Assembly: GCA_028752905.1 (NCBI GenBank)
Contig: JAQNBH010000002.1
Coordinates: 29,185,932-29,249,931, forward strand
Source: Cladorhizidae sp. MBARI D1340-BT2
Lineage: Eukaryota > Porifera > Demospongiae > Poecilosclerida > Cladorhizidae
DNA length: 64,000 nt
Direction of reading: 5' to 3'
Below the pieces are notes generated by a model. The model saw nothing but the letters and a program-made list of their open reading frames with translations. It was not told the DNA's origin and searched no databases. The translations under genes were made by a program, and so were the position numbers. Position 1 is the stretch's first letter. Each line of letters starts with the position of its first letter. Below, piece by piece: positions 43,187 through 54,598 of this stretch.

Positions 43187-43412
43187 TCTTAGTTTTCACC
43201 CTCTTCCAAGCTTCCAGAGATGTTTGGTGTCGGTCGTGGTGACCATACAAACCCTCCCTTGTCGCAAGAAGGTCCTCAGAGGGTTGACTGACCAATGGAT
43301 CATCAATAAATGGGTCACGTTCACGAGTAGGTGATATAGCTTCCTGGCAGTCAACAAGCTCCCTAACATCAAGCGATACTGCTGATAAAAAGGTCTCCTG
43401 ATGTTATAATGT
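43187..43412 (-). other. Open minus-strand stretch of unknown family
   Basis: About 75 codons without a Met start: AVSLDVRELVDCQEAISPTR, ERDPFIDDPLVSQPSEDLLA, then a His-rich stretch and WKRVKTKTDDFDTDT before TAA. Composition looks protein-like (charged, few Ser/Leu runs). I recognise no family. It may be one exon of a gene or a transposon fragment. Confidence 0.3.
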
Positions 43413-43569
43413 CCTCCAACTCATTGTCTAACGAACACACCTCAGATGTTCCCATCAGCCCACATATTGGCTCTTGGACCCGGCCCAATTTCAATAACCC
43501 TCTTGGGCCGTTCAAAGTTTCACGTGAAATTCACATGATCAAGGTTAAAGCACACGACTCGTGAACAAT

Positions 43570-43878
43570 ACATGGGATACAATAATTATACCTCGCATTT
43601 TCATACCAAAAAAGTCAAAACTATTTGGGCACTATTGGTGGGAGATACAATTCCAAATGCAAAGTTGCTGCTACTTCAATACAACATCCACAAGTATTAT
43701 ATACCTGCTACAAGCTCTCATATTTTCTATTTCCATAATAATAATAATAATAAATTTGGCTTTATAACAAGTCATGTATAAGATATAGCACGAGCACATG
43801 ATGGAGCGATGGAAAAGTGTGGTAGATTGCAGGTCAAACACCAATAGCAGCTAATAAAGAGAAAGAGAAGTGAACTTA
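43570..43878. repeat. Segmental duplication copy 1, left part
   Basis: It matches 60,425-60,754 closely: ACAATAATTATACCTCGCA..., TATTTGGGCACTATTGGTGG, GAGAAAGAGAAGTGAACTTA. It stops at TTA (43,876-43,878), where the insertion of a MITE and a piggyBac begins. Copy 1 resumes at 51,237. Confidence 0.9.
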
Positions 43879-44557
43879 AGGGGGTCCACTACCCCAAAAA
43901 AAAATTTTGTTTTGTTTTATTTTTATTTCCCCCCCCTAAATACATGCAAGATGCTGCCTTCCAAATTTGAGAAGATTTGGATGCTCCATTCTGGACTATA
44001 ATATGTATACCACTTTTGGTGTTTTTTTAATGGTATGGTCAGTTCAACCATTGAAATACTATGCTAGTCCTTAAAATGCCTGTCCCTAAAAAGTTTTTTT
44101 CTTCTCCCAAGGACGGTTCTCCCTGCTTCATATTTGGAGTAATCGGACAAAATTATATAGATTCTGTTTCCTCTCAATGAGAGCTACAAGATGACATTCT
44201 CTGTTTTTAATTTTAAGCAAGTATGATGTCAACAGGTACAAAAAAAACAATGAAAATGCTACCTAGAAATTGCATTTTTAAAGTCCATGATCACACCATT
44301 TAAAAAAAAACTCAATGTTATATTGTGTTTCATACTTTGTAATTTCCCCTGTGGTAAGTTGTGAAATGCCAAAGTAAACTAGTCTCCAAATATGACCGTC
44401 CTCGTGAAATCTTAAATGTTCACTAAGTCCGGTTGGAGCTGGGTAGTTGACACAGCACCTGGGTAGTTGACACATCATACAAGATTTCAAATAAAAATTC
44501 TGAAGCAGAGAGAAGTTGTGGGGTTTTTTTTTGGGGGGGGGGGGTAGTGGACCCCCT
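43879..44557. mobile_element. 679 bp MITE with AGGGGGTCCACTACCCC ends
   Basis: Inverted ends AGGGGGTCCACTACCCC at both borders, flanked by TA at 43,877-43,878 and 44,558-44,559, as expected for a Tc1/mariner-type non-autonomous element. The interior contains no transposase. It is wedged exactly between the target site and the left end of the piggyBac element, so it inserted into the piggyBac's TTAA duplication. Confidence 0.82.
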
Positions 44558-45283
44558 TACCGATTGCACGCCGTATTCCTAGTAGCCGCGGGCAAATTAT
44601 TCATGAATTAACGAGGTATTTTACTTATTATTTTTATATCTTCCGTTCTGCAGGGACTCCACCCATGAAACTTGGGTCATATTCAGCCACATGATAGCTC
44701 TACTTCCTGTAAAAAAATCGAGCCTTCCTTACCAACTGGGCAGAACTAACCAGCATTATAAAACCTTGTCATCTTCTTGGGGGTGAATATTTTCACACTA
44801 TTATACACACATTATAATGCCAACACAAGATGGAGCATCTATTTACAAACCCTCTACCAGCTGCAAAGCCAGTGGGTTGTTTTCCCCATCAAAATGCTAA
44901 CACATAATAATACAAAAAACAAATTATAAGAGAGTGAAAATGCTAACACATACTAGAATAAAACCATAATATAAAACACAATTATGTAAGGGAGTGTCTT
45001 GGGTAGAGCTCCGGTCTTGCTGTCACGGGTAGAGTAGAACTTGCTCAGTCAGTCTTGGGTATAGCTTGCTTGGTCTCCGGCATGATATTTCACCATGTTT
45101 TTATTCTACACAAACATGAGATACCAGGATAAGAATAACACTTGAATACTGGAGAGACGAGAGAAGTAGACGAAGGGACAGGGAACGAGATAAGTAGACG
45201 AAGGGGCAGGGAACAAGAGAGAAGTAGACGAAGGAGCAGGGAACAAGAGAGAAGCACAGAAAGGAGCAGGGGGTGCATAAACA

Positions 45284-46246
45284 TTACTGATAGTCCACCA
45301 AGGTATGGTATTTACGAAAACAGTCACGGCCTGTTGATCCACCACACAAAGGAACCTTACAAAAACAACACTGGGACCTTGCCTCATGCCTGTAACCTTT
45401 ACTAATGCAAACTACACAGCGCTTCTTTGCACAGCACTGTGGGAAATGACCTAGTTTTAAATTGAGGCGATCTAGCTGACTATTTGCCTGACTATAACGT
45501 TGACCTGCACGCTGCCGAGAAGAGAAAGAACCAATCAAAGATTTAGCTAGAACAATCCTAGCTTCTAGATAATTACCCTTCCTTACTGATATTGGAGCTC
45601 GGACAGAAGAAAACAAAATAAATGAATTCAATAAACAAGCTTCTATCAAATACGAAAAAAAACCTTTTCCACCATCTCCTAGACTTTCTACCCAAATTAT
45701 ATATAGTAGTACCCAAACTAAAGCCAGGAGTGCACCATTAGACCTATAATCATAATAACCTCTATTTCTAATCGAAGCTTTTGTTACTAAATCTGGAGGA
45801 AAGTTCCTCCTAGTATACCTAGCTGTACCACATGCACCAAAGCCTTTACTTGTAAGCGTTTGAAATAAATTAGGACTAGTATAATAATTGTCCATGTACA
45901 CATGGAAGTTCTTATGTTCTAATCCTTCTAACAAATCTAAAACAACTCTACTACACAAACCAGTTTTATCAGCTACTTCCACGTTCTTACCTGTATAAAT
46001 CTGCAACCGATAAATGTACCCATTCCTAGCATCACAAAGGACAAACACTTTTATCCCCCATTTTATTGGTTTGTCCTTCATATACTGTTTGAAGCCAAGC
46101 CTACCTTGAAAGGGAATCATAGCTTCATCAATACTAAGCTCTTGATGCAAGGTATATTCACTCTCAAACTTAGGAGTAATCAAATCTAATAACTTCCTTA
46201 CCTTATAAAGCCGATCATAATTCAGGTTACCCTTTGTAACCAACAA
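45284..46246 (-). pseudogene. piggyBac transposase, C-terminal part, third catalytic Asp deleted
   Basis: The minus-strand frame reads YKVRKLLDLITPKFE, then SIDEAMIPFQGRLGFKQY (first catalytic Asp), VFVLCDARNGYIY, then HVYMDNYYTSPNLF (second Asp) and GYYDYRSNGALLALVW. It then passes directly to GDGGKGFFSYLIEACLLNSF. Between these, piggyBac proteins carry the MGGVDxxDQ segment with the third Asp; that segment is missing, with only ESLGDGGK left. The C-terminal Cys-rich zinc domain is present (CCAKKRCVVCISKG, CCFCKVPLCGG). The enzyme should be catalytically dead even without the hAT insertion. The N-terminal part is at 49.7-50.9 kb. Confidence 0.88.
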
Positions 46247-46934
46247 ACCATCAATAGAATTTAGAATTTACATGTACATAACGCAGGGTTGTATACAGAA
46301 ATTTTGCCAAGGGGGGGCGAACTCGAGATATGGAAAAATAAGGGGGGGCGGAGAGCCTGGATGGTGCGGAAAGGGGACGTGCACCCTGGGCTTCTGCGTG
46401 GAGTACGAAAGTGTTTTACCCACAGGTATTTTTGCAGTACTAACTGTATATATAGCTGCTACTTATGATGGCATGCACTTTTTCTAAAATCTTTAGTACA
46501 ACATTCCATCTTAAATATTTGCTGAAGTTGCATGCTACGGCAATCAGCATATATAGATTAGATATAGTCACTTGTCACTCGTATAATGGAGGTGGGCTTT
46601 TGTGAAATCGAATTATGTTGCATTCCATGCATTTTCTTACAAAATCATGGACAACAGGTTTCATACACAATTTTTCTCTAGTTCTCTAGGGGGGGGGGGG
46701 GTGGAAATGGTTGGTCACTTGGTGCCCTAATTTTTGTTAATATTTTCTTAACATGTTCATAAGTCGTAAAAGGGGGGTCTGGGGGGAAGATCCCCCCATA
46801 TTTTTTTTTGCTTTTACAATGTCTGAGGATAGCTATTTTGACTGACTACCAATGGCATTATGCTATACCGAACTATGGCTAGACTGTATATATTTCTCAT
46901 GATATTGTAGCTGCTTGGAAAAAGGAGAGCATGT

Positions 46935-47335
46935 GTCATGACACGATGGCATCACACACCACCACGTGCTCTCCTTTGTGCTCTCCTTTGTAGGTTTGTC
47001 ACTTCTTTTGTTTCTCCTTCTTTCCCACTCCCTCTCTCTCAGTATTTTTAACTCAGTCCATTATGTCATGGTCTTCAAGTCTAATCTTAGACATGATGTC
47101 ATCACACGCCACCACGTGTTCTCCTTTGTAGGTTTGTCACTTCTTCAGTTCCCTCCTTCTTTCCCACTCTCTCTCAGTATTTTTAACTCAGTCCATTATG
47201 TCATGGTCTTAAAGTCATCACACACCACCACGTGTTCTCCTTTGTAGGTTTGTCACTTCTTCAGTTCCCTCCTTCTTTCCCACTCTCTCTCAGTATTTTT
47301 AACTCAGTCCATTATGTCATGGTCTTAAAGTCTCT
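46935..47335. repeat. Tandem repeats of 116-148 bp upstream of the hAT transposase
   Basis: Three copies of CACACCACCACGTGTTCTCC, then TTTGTAGGTTTGTCACTTCT, then CAGTATTTTTAACTCAGTCC and ATTATGTCATGGTCTTAAAG. The third ends about 40 bp before the transposase ATG, so they occupy the promoter position. Each carries a CACGTG E-box. Confidence 0.85.
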
Positions 47336-47375
47336 ATAAAAGAAACCTTACTAGCTGATTTCTCTTCATATTAAT

Positions 47376-49561
47376 ATGGATATTCGCTCATACTTTGCAA
47401 GTACTTCTCAAGCCTCTTCTCATGCTAATAGCAGCGATAGCGAAGATAGCAGAACAGATAGCTCTGAGCATGTCGAGGCATCTAGTCCTAGCCTTAGTCC
47501 TCCACCTTCAAAGAAAAGCAAGCAAAACAAACACCGCTCTTCTGTATCCACGAAGAGAAAATACTCTAAGAGCTGGGAGAAAGATTTCAGTTGGCTCTAT
47601 TATGACGAGGATAGCGATGGTGCCTTTTGCAAGGTTTGCAAGCAATCTGGTCTGCAGCGTACTGGAGGAGTGTGGGTCACACAACCTTGCAGAAATTGGA
47701 AGAAAGCTGTTGAAAAAATGAAAGCTCATGCGAGAAGTGACTTCCATATCCATGCAACTCAAGCTCTTTTTGCAGCTAAAGGAGCAGCCAAAGGTGGAAC
47801 AGTTGTACAGCAACTCCAGAATGTTTTAGCTCGCAAAAGAGCTCAGAACAGAGCTGCAGTGAAGTGCCTGATCCTACTCACTCATTTTCTTACGAAAGAA
47901 CAAGTTGCACATTCGACAAAATTTGAGAAGCTGGTTGACGTGGTGGTTCGATGTGGCAGCCAACATTTGAAGCAATTCTTAGAAACTGCACCAAGAAATG
48001 CTGTGTACACATCAAGAGTGGCTGTGGTTGAATTCATCGAATCATTGGGGACATGGGTGGAGGAGTCGATTCTGAAGCGACTTCAAAAGGCACCTATGTA
48101 CAGCCTCATGGCAGATGAGTGCACAGATGTCACCAACGTAGAAGAATTGTCTGTGTTTTGCCGCTGGGAGGAAGATGGTGTACCAGTAGAGTGCTTTCTG
48201 GAGCTTATTCCATTGAAGAAGGCTGATGCAGAGACCATCTATTCTAATCTCATCGATTGTTTAAAGAAGAAAGGTCTACAAGTCGGAAGAATAGTTGGAT
48301 TGGGATTTGATGGAGCTGCAACTTTTTCTGGACAAAAGACCGGGGTTCAGGCACGTATCAAGAAACATACTCCTCACGCTCTGTTTATACACTGCCACTG
48401 TCACTTACTGCAGTTGGCTTGTGTGCAAGCTGCCAATAAAACTCCTGGAATTGCTCATGTTTACAGAACATTGACTACTCTTTGGAAGCATTTTCGCAAT
48501 TCCCCCAAGCGAGCAGAGTGTCTGAAGGAGGTACAGCACGTTCTTGAACTTCCAGAAATGAAAGTGATCAAGCCATCTGACACACGCTGGCTGGCACATG
48601 AAAGGTGTGTCAAAGCTGTCAAAGCAAGTTATTCTGCAATTGTAATCACCATTGGGAACATCTACGAGACGTCCCACGAGCCAGAAGCTCTTGGAATCCA
48701 TGGTGCCCTCTGCAAATTGTCTACGATTGCAGCTATATATTTGCTTGATTTCACTCTACCACAAGTAGCCAAGCTCAGCAAAGCACTTCAGGCAGAGCAG
48801 CTTGACCTCTCGTTGATATCATTCCTTGTTGATGCTACTGTTAAATCCTTGGATGATGCAGTTTTGCCTGGAGCGAACTGGGTGTTGGAGCTTCTTGAAA
48901 ACGTTGAAGACTTGAAGTCATCTACAAAGGTGTCTATTGACGCTGATAAAATACTTTCGTTCCAGAATGTTGTTGGTAAGCCTTTTGTTGCTGATTTAAA
49001 GGCCAACATAACAGCCGATTTTCTTCATCCAACGCTGTTGTATCAGCATTGTCTATATTCGATCCACGGAAAGTTCCAAAACCAGATTCAGTATCTTTTC
49101 CCACTTATGGAGACACGTCTGTTGAGAAACTGATTGCTCACTACGGAGAAGATAGAGATGCAGAAACATTGGATGGAGAAGAAACAGTGAAGACAGCCAT
49201 GATTTCCACTGAAATACTTACAGAGTGGAAAACATTCCGCCAGCTGTTAGTCAAGCAACCACGGGATACTACTGCATCACAGCTGAAAGAACTTGTTTCA
49301 AACGACATGCTCAAGGCCATGTTTCCCAATTTGCACAAGATTGCCTCCATCTGCTTATCGATTCCAGTTTCTACTGCTTCTGTGGAGAGAAGCTTCTCAC
49401 AGATGAAGATGATCAAGACTCGTTTGCGTAATTCTCTAAGTGACTGCAGCCTTTCTCACCTTATGAGGATTGCTATAGAGGCACCAGAAGTACTCTCTGA
49501 GAGCGACCTTGAAGAGATTGTGGACGTATGGCAGAGAAAACCAAGAAGAACCTCAGTTTGA
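47376..49561 (+). pseudogene. hAT transposase, one frameshift
   Basis: The start is MDIRSYFASTSQASSHANSS. A TTF/BED-like zinc segment (AFCKVCKQSG... HARSDFHIHATQ) lies at about residues 80-130. The RNase H-like catalytic core then has YSLMADECTDVTNVEELSVF (Asp in ADE), IVGLGFDGAATFSGQKTGVQ and CHCHLLQLACVQAANK. Frame 1 ends at 49,133. The C-terminal part is in another frame (49,049-49,561): SIFDPRKVPKPDSVSFPTYG, then SIPVSTASVERSFSQMK, the hAT dimerisation motif. The shift lies near 49,020-49,048 in a T/C run. Family: ZNF862/DUF4371-type hAT. Repair of one indel would give an intact frame, so the copy is young or the shift is a sequence error. Confidence 0.88.
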
Positions 49562-49733
49562 CATTCCTATCATTTGAACCTGATATCATAAGCTTATTAC
49601 ACCTTTCTTGTATTACACCTTTCTTGACATTATTTAAAAAAATATCTCTAATTTCAAGGGGGGGGGCGAGAATGATACAAGGGGGGGCGAATGCCCCCCC
49701 CCGCCCCCCCCTAAATACACCCCTGCATAACGC

Positions 49734-50459
49734 ATTAGCTCCAAAAACCGAGTCCTAGGCATTACTTTACGAACCAAAGATCCAGACAAATCCGAGTGAT
49801 TAGTGGACCAGTACAATTCTAAGTATGGAAGTGTGGAAACTCCCATTATTATCAACATTCCTACCAAAGCTTTCATTTCCTCTATATTAGTATCTACCCA
49901 TGGCCTGGAGAGACTAGCCATCCTAGAAACGTAACTGTTCGTCTCTGCTACTAGGAGTTCCCACACTTCAAGAGTAAAAAAAGGTAAAATGCATCTAAAA
50001 ATGTACTTGACGCACCAAGCAATGAAGAAGTTGGACCAGCTGTTGCTGTATAGTCCAATTTCAAAGGAGTTGGCTCCTTTATTTCCCACTTACCTGTGAC
50101 CTCAGTTAGCCTAGAACCAGTGCCAGATGCTTGGGCAGAACCAGTGCCAGATGCTCGGACAGAACCAGTGCCAGATGCTCGCACACGCCTATAACCTCTG
50201 GCCCGCCTACTACCAGTACCTTTTGGAGGACCACTAGCAACACTTACGACTCCACTACCACTTGAGCTGCTTCCCCCTTGGCCAGTACTCCCTCGCCCGC
50301 CTCTCCCTCGGCCAGTACTCCCTCGCCCGCCTCTCCCTCGCACAACTCCAGCACCAGTCGTGTTCCCACGCCCTGTAGAGACTTCAGGCAAGGCTTCCTC
50401 ATCCTCCAATGTAACAAAAGGAGTCATAGATGCCTCATCTCCACTCTCATCATCTGATG
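49734..50459 (-). pseudogene. piggyBac transposase, second exon (N-terminal part of DDE domain)
   Basis: The exon begins after an acceptor (CTTTTCCTACAG) at 50,459 with DDESGDEASMTPFVTLEDEE. A Gly/Arg/Ser/Thr-rich low-complexity region follows (RGRGGRGSTGRGRGGRGSTG; three ASGTGS repeats), then KWEIKEPTPLKLDY. A frameshift lies near 50,050. Then ELLVAETNSYV, EEMKALVGMLIIMGVSTLPY, ELYWSTNHSDL and RKVMPRTRFLELMRY, the standard start of the piggyBac DDE domain, run up to the hAT insertion. Confidence 0.82.
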
Positions 50460-50728
50460 CTGTAGGAAAAGTAGTGGGGAGGGTGGGAAAAACAAGATAT
50501 ATATATATATCAAGTTTGTGGTCAACATTTGAAAATTCAAATTCAAATGAAAATCAACATCAACAACTCAACAACTCCAACCTACACTCTTAGCTATAAC
50601 TTTTTTTCTATAACTATCCTGTCTGAATTTGGAATACCAACAGAATAAGCTAGTATTTGGCAATAGCACATTCTCAGTTGACTATGGTAAACAAAGGCTA
50701 TGAAGCGCTAAGGTTAGAAGAAACTTAC

Positions 50729-50894
50729 AATCGAGAAGTCCATCCAAGCGCGCCTCTTCTCTTAGAGCAACTGGATCCAGAGTGTTTCCTCGGTATGCAT
50801 AGATGTCTTCACCTTCTTCCCCAAATGAATCTGACCCAGAATCGCCAGAATCGTCGGCTAAAAGTTGAGAAATAACGTCCTCACAGGAGAGCAT
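50729..50894 (-). CDS. piggyBac transposase, first exon
   Basis: The exon starts at 50,894 with MLSCEDVISQLLADDSGDSG, then an acidic stretch (SDSFGEEGEDIYAY) and LREEARLDGLLD, ending at a GTAAGT donor. Acidic N-termini are usual in piggyBac proteins. A related acidic first exon is found in the truncated piggyBac at 54.26-54.60 kb. Confidence 0.75.
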
Positions 50895-50948
50895 CTTTGA
50901 GCAGTTTAAAAAAAAAGCTCGACCAACAAAAATGGCGTTCAACCGCAG

Positions 50949-51158
50949 GATTTTTGTTGCACGATGCATCAACCGGAAATAATCATTTTTGTGACGTTCT
51001 CTAGTCTACTAGGCATGTGCAGAACCCAACCGGGGCTGTTAGCTCGTAACGGTGATTTTTGTTGCACGATGCATCAACCGGAAATAATCATTTTTGTGAC
51101 GTTCTCTAGTCTACTAGGGATGTGCAGAACCCAACCGGGGCTGTTAGCTCGTAACGGT
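50949..51158. repeat. 105 bp direct repeat, two copies, near the piggyBac right end
   Basis: TTTTTGTTGCACGATGCATC, then AACCGGAAATAATCATTTTT, then GTGACGTTCTCTAGTCTACT and so on, occurs at 50,951 and again at 51,056 with one difference seen (GGCATG/GGGATG). It may carry transposase-binding sites. Confidence 0.9.
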
Positions 51159-51236
51159 TCATTTTATATATTTTTGTGTGGCGAAGGATGTAAGGTCTCG
51201 CGCCATATATGGCGCTTATGGCGTTTAATCGGTCAA

Positions 51237-52245
51237 GATGAGTGGCAGTGAGAACAAGGACATCAACAACAAAATGAACTGGGGTTATTGGGGTCAAATT
51301 GCTAAATAGTTAATTGACTTCATGGGGTTGATATCTGTAATGTGGAGAAGTAGCTAAGTAGTATATTCAGTATAGTTTTCAAGGAGCATCAGCTCACTAT
51401 TGACCGAACTATATATATATATCATTTCAATTTTAGAAAATGTGCTCAAAGTTATATATATATAGAGTGTTAATGAATAGAGTGTCTAATGAATGAAACT
51501 TCAACTGAACCTAAGGAAGCTCCACCATTGTTGGGTGCTGTACATCTCCCACAATTTCTTTTTATAACACTCTTTTCCCCCCAAATCTTGTACTGCTGTT
51601 TTGGAAGCAGTTTTTTTGAGTTTTATCTCTTTTTAATGTGAAGCTGTGCAAATAGGTGTGGTTAGTAGGGAAGAATCCATTCATTATTATGTATACATAA
51701 TTATGACAACTATTTCCAAAATTAATCACACTTCCATAAATAGACAATGCGAAATCAATGGGCTTGGGGAGAGCTGTAGCAGCTTCCATTGTAGTTGTTG
51801 TTTTTGTGGGGGTTTTCAGTAGACATTCTTTGGACCTATATAGCCCAGGTCAGTGCAGCTGCTGTGGTTTGTAGCTCACAGCACTGTGAGTCAAGAACTT
51901 ATTGAAAACCACAACAAAGCAAGTTGGTAGCTCCAGCTTTAACCTAAGCTGTAGGCGCTTAGAAAGTTAGTAGTTATGATATCTGATCATTTGATCATGT
52001 CTATACAATGCAGTAGTTTAGCTACAGATGAGGTTTGTAGCTATAGCTTTCTCACAGCTATCTCAAGCGCTCCATTCTATATAGTGATGCTTTAGTGTCC
52101 CTTTGAAGCTCCTAGATCTCAAAGGCAATCTTCAAGGTTTAGTTAATGGCATACTTTTATAGCACTTCTTCCCTTGTGGAAACATGGACAGATGATTTAC
52201 CCGAGCCTGAGGAAGTGTCTCAATACTGCTTGATCAAGCACTAGC
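51237..52245. repeat. Segmental duplication copy 1, right part
   Basis: It matches 60,757-61,875 from ATGAGTGGCAGTGAGAACAA onward, with several indels. Copy 2 has an extra block at about 61,165-61,340, and copy 1 has extra sequence at about 51,340-51,475. An ATG frame of 23 codons (MSGSENKDINNKMNWGYWGQ...) starts at 51,238. No other gene is evident. Confidence 0.9.
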
Positions 52246-52379
52246 TAGCAATACAAATAAACTACAGACATGATTGATTTTGAACATGAATAATTTTCAA
52301 TGTACTGTTAGCTAAATCGAGCTAAAGTATGATAGTAGGCCCTCCCTCCTCTCAAGCATTATAAATTAGGATACAATAT

Positions 52380-52416
<37 letters not shown>

Positions 52417-52824
52417 CACACACACATACACACCACACACACACATCTCTTCTTCCAGCCATCATCATTTCCAGAATAATAATGATCATTTATGGCAAAC
52501 TACTGTATCAGTAGAGTATGCAGAATAAAGTTGGGTAGCAATACAAATAAACTACAGACATGATTGATTTTGAACATGAATAATTTTCAATGTACTGTTA
52601 GCTAAATCGAGCTAAAGTATGATAGTAGGCCCTCCCTCCTCTCAAGCATTATAAATTAGGATACAATATTATTTTATATATATATATATATATATATACA
52701 CATACACACACACATACACACCACACACACACATCTCTTCTTCCAGCCATCATCATTTCCAGAATAATAATGATCATTTATGGCAAACTACTGTATCAGT
52801 AGAGTATGCAGAATAAAGTTGGGA
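52246..52824. repeat. 290 bp tandem duplication
   Basis: Two adjacent copies start with TAGCAATACAAATAAACTAC at 52,246 and 52,536 and end with GCAGAATAAAGTTGGG. They differ mainly in the length of an internal TA run. The end part, CATCATTTCCAGAATAATAA, is related to sequence upstream of the second GT92 copy (about 57,255). Confidence 0.93.
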
Positions 52825-53721
52825 AGAGATTCCCTGTGAAATGAAAATGCATTCACTTCCCCACAATCTAAAATTAAGTATATAGTATTTCTGTGAAAAC
52901 AATTTTTACGATTTTAGACACAGCATGTTCATACCTGTGGCTTCCAGAATAAACCAACCACGTTAACTTCTAAATAAGCATGGTTTTGTTGCTTAAGCAG
53001 CGCAATTTTAACCCTCTCCCCGGTGACTTTATTTTGAAGAAAGAGAAAAAAATGACATGCGCATGAACATATGCCCTTTTATCTCAACAAGGGTTGACTA
53101 AAGTCCATAGCAACCATAGTGTATCCAATAGCCCTTGTTATAACCAACATTGTGGTTACCAACTGTTGCCATAGTTACAAACCACAATGTGGTGAATCCA
53201 ATTATAAGTTACTTAAGAGAGGAGAATTGTTGGAAATTGACACAGCTACAGTTAAAAATTAATATAAAATCAGGAATGCAATAGTCCCTAGCAACCATAT
53301 ATTATGGGATAGCATTATTGTTGATAAACATGTGGTAATCTTTGTGAAAAACACACGCTGACCACAACATATGAATCTGATTATGGATTTAATCAATAAT
53401 TATAAGAACATTGCTTATAATCCCGAGTAAATTGTTTACTTACAAATTCTTTGCTATTATTTGACACAATGTGACTATTATTATATATATATGACACACT
53501 GTATAATGGATTTGGCTGGATAATGTTATTGAGAATGAACATAATTCAATAACTTATAGCCATTTAGCCAAGGAACTAGCGTCTCTTGTTACCATCGAGC
53601 ACCACGAGGAGGTATGGCTATATTGCCCGACACACAACACACACATAAAACACATAAATCATATCATAATGCACATGACTCCTCTTTTGACCAACTACCA
53701 ACCACTGAGTCCAAGTGGTAT

Positions 53722-54144
53722 CTACCAGATGGGTGCACCAGGTGCAGGACATGTAATGGAGCTATGTGGACGAACAGCAGAAGAAACAGAAGAAACAAGA
53801 GCAGCAGTATTGGCAGCAGAAGTACCAGGAGTGGAAGCACCACCAGCAGAAGTACCAGAGGTTCCAGCAGAAGTACCAGCAAAAGTACCAGTAGAAGTCC
53901 TTCTAGTCACAGGCCTACATAGACGATCTTCACGACTACGGCGAGTAACTGGTCGCAAAGGAGTTATGGCACTAGACATTGTAATTGAGGTTGTTAGTAT
54001 TGGAGGGTTGGTTGAGAGTGGGGTCAATGGGGAAGCAATATCTGAAGACGCAGAAATTGCTGGAAACAGTACAGGTACAGTTGTCGAACTCACAACGAGA
54101 GGAAGAAGCTGCTGTATGTCTATCACACTCAAAATATGCTTCAT
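53722..54144 (-). pseudogene. Low-complexity exon of the truncated piggyBac
   Basis: The minus-strand frame is rich in Thr/Ser/Ala/Pro, with a repeated core (TSTGTFAGTSAGTSGTSAGG) and ending VSSVSSAVRPHSS. This resembles the low-complexity linker between the acidic exon and the DDE domain in the larger piggyBac of this window. The assignment rests on position and composition only. Confidence 0.4.
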
Positions 54145-54256
54145 CTAAACACAAGCACACCAGCTATAAAACACTAAGCCATACTTTACCCCTATATACC
54201 CACCCTCTAATTTATTCATGTATTATATTTCCAAGGAACTATCCAAGAAAAACAAG

Positions 54257-54598
54257 CTACAAGTGCATTTGCAGATCATCGTCTACATACAAACTACACA
54301 ACAAACTATGGCTAGACTCACTGTCAAAGCCTTCCTCGTCACTAGAACACTCTAGTGCATTCATAACTTCCAGTTCAGTGGAAGCGCGTTCGCCAGGAAA
54401 AAAGTCAGGCGCCACCTCTCTACCAATTGAACGAACGGCTTCAGGATCAGTCTTGCTCTTCCCAAGGTAAGAATGTATGCCTTCATCATCTTCATCGCTT
54501 GTTTCGTCCTCAGGTAAGCCGAAATCGTCGTCAAAAAGTCGAGAAAATACTTTGTCTAAACTCTTAGCCAGGAAAACATTTGCACGGTCAGCTTTCAA
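54257..54598 (-). pseudogene. Acidic N-terminal exon of the truncated piggyBac
   Basis: The frame starts at 54,598 with MKADRANVFLAKSLDKVFSR, then an acidic stretch (LFDDDFGLPEDETSDEDDEG), IHSYLGKSKTDPEAVRSIGR, then FPGERASTELEVMNALECSS. It parallels the first exon of the larger piggyBac (SGDSGSDSFGEEGEDIYAYR, LDPVALREEA). No catalytic domain follows. Confidence 0.6.

Larger units (their letters stand above)
46285..49725 (+). mobile_element. 3.4 kb hAT element inserted in piggyBac
   Basis: The ends AGGGTTGTATAC (46,285) and, reverse-complemented, CAGGGGTGTATTT (49,725) form short imperfect TIRs with adjoining poly-G stretches. The octamer CATAACGC at 46,277-46,284 is repeated at 49,726-49,733, an 8 bp duplication typical of hAT. 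The insertion splits the piggyBac transposase between VMPRTRFLELMRY and YKVRKLLDL. The transposase lies on the plus strand. Confidence 0.9.
44560..51232 (-). mobile_element. piggyBac element interrupted by a hAT element
   Basis: The ends CCGATTGCACGCCGTA (44,560) and, reverse-complemented, CCGATTAAACGCCATA (51,232) match at 13 of 16 positions. The flanks are TTA and TCAA. The uninterrupted duplicate at 60,752-60,755 has TTAA there, the piggyBac target. The element encodes a piggyBac transposase on the minus strand and is split at 46,285-49,725 by a hAT. Its own length is about 3.2 kb. A two-copy, 105 bp repeat lies near its right end. Confidence 0.88.

Noticed and set aside
45090..45405. Frames rich in RSREQERS or in Leu/Ser at the 3' end of the piggyBac gene
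   Set aside because: They arise from a short repeat (AGGGAACAAGAGAGAAGTAG) just beyond the transposase stop and have no family motif.
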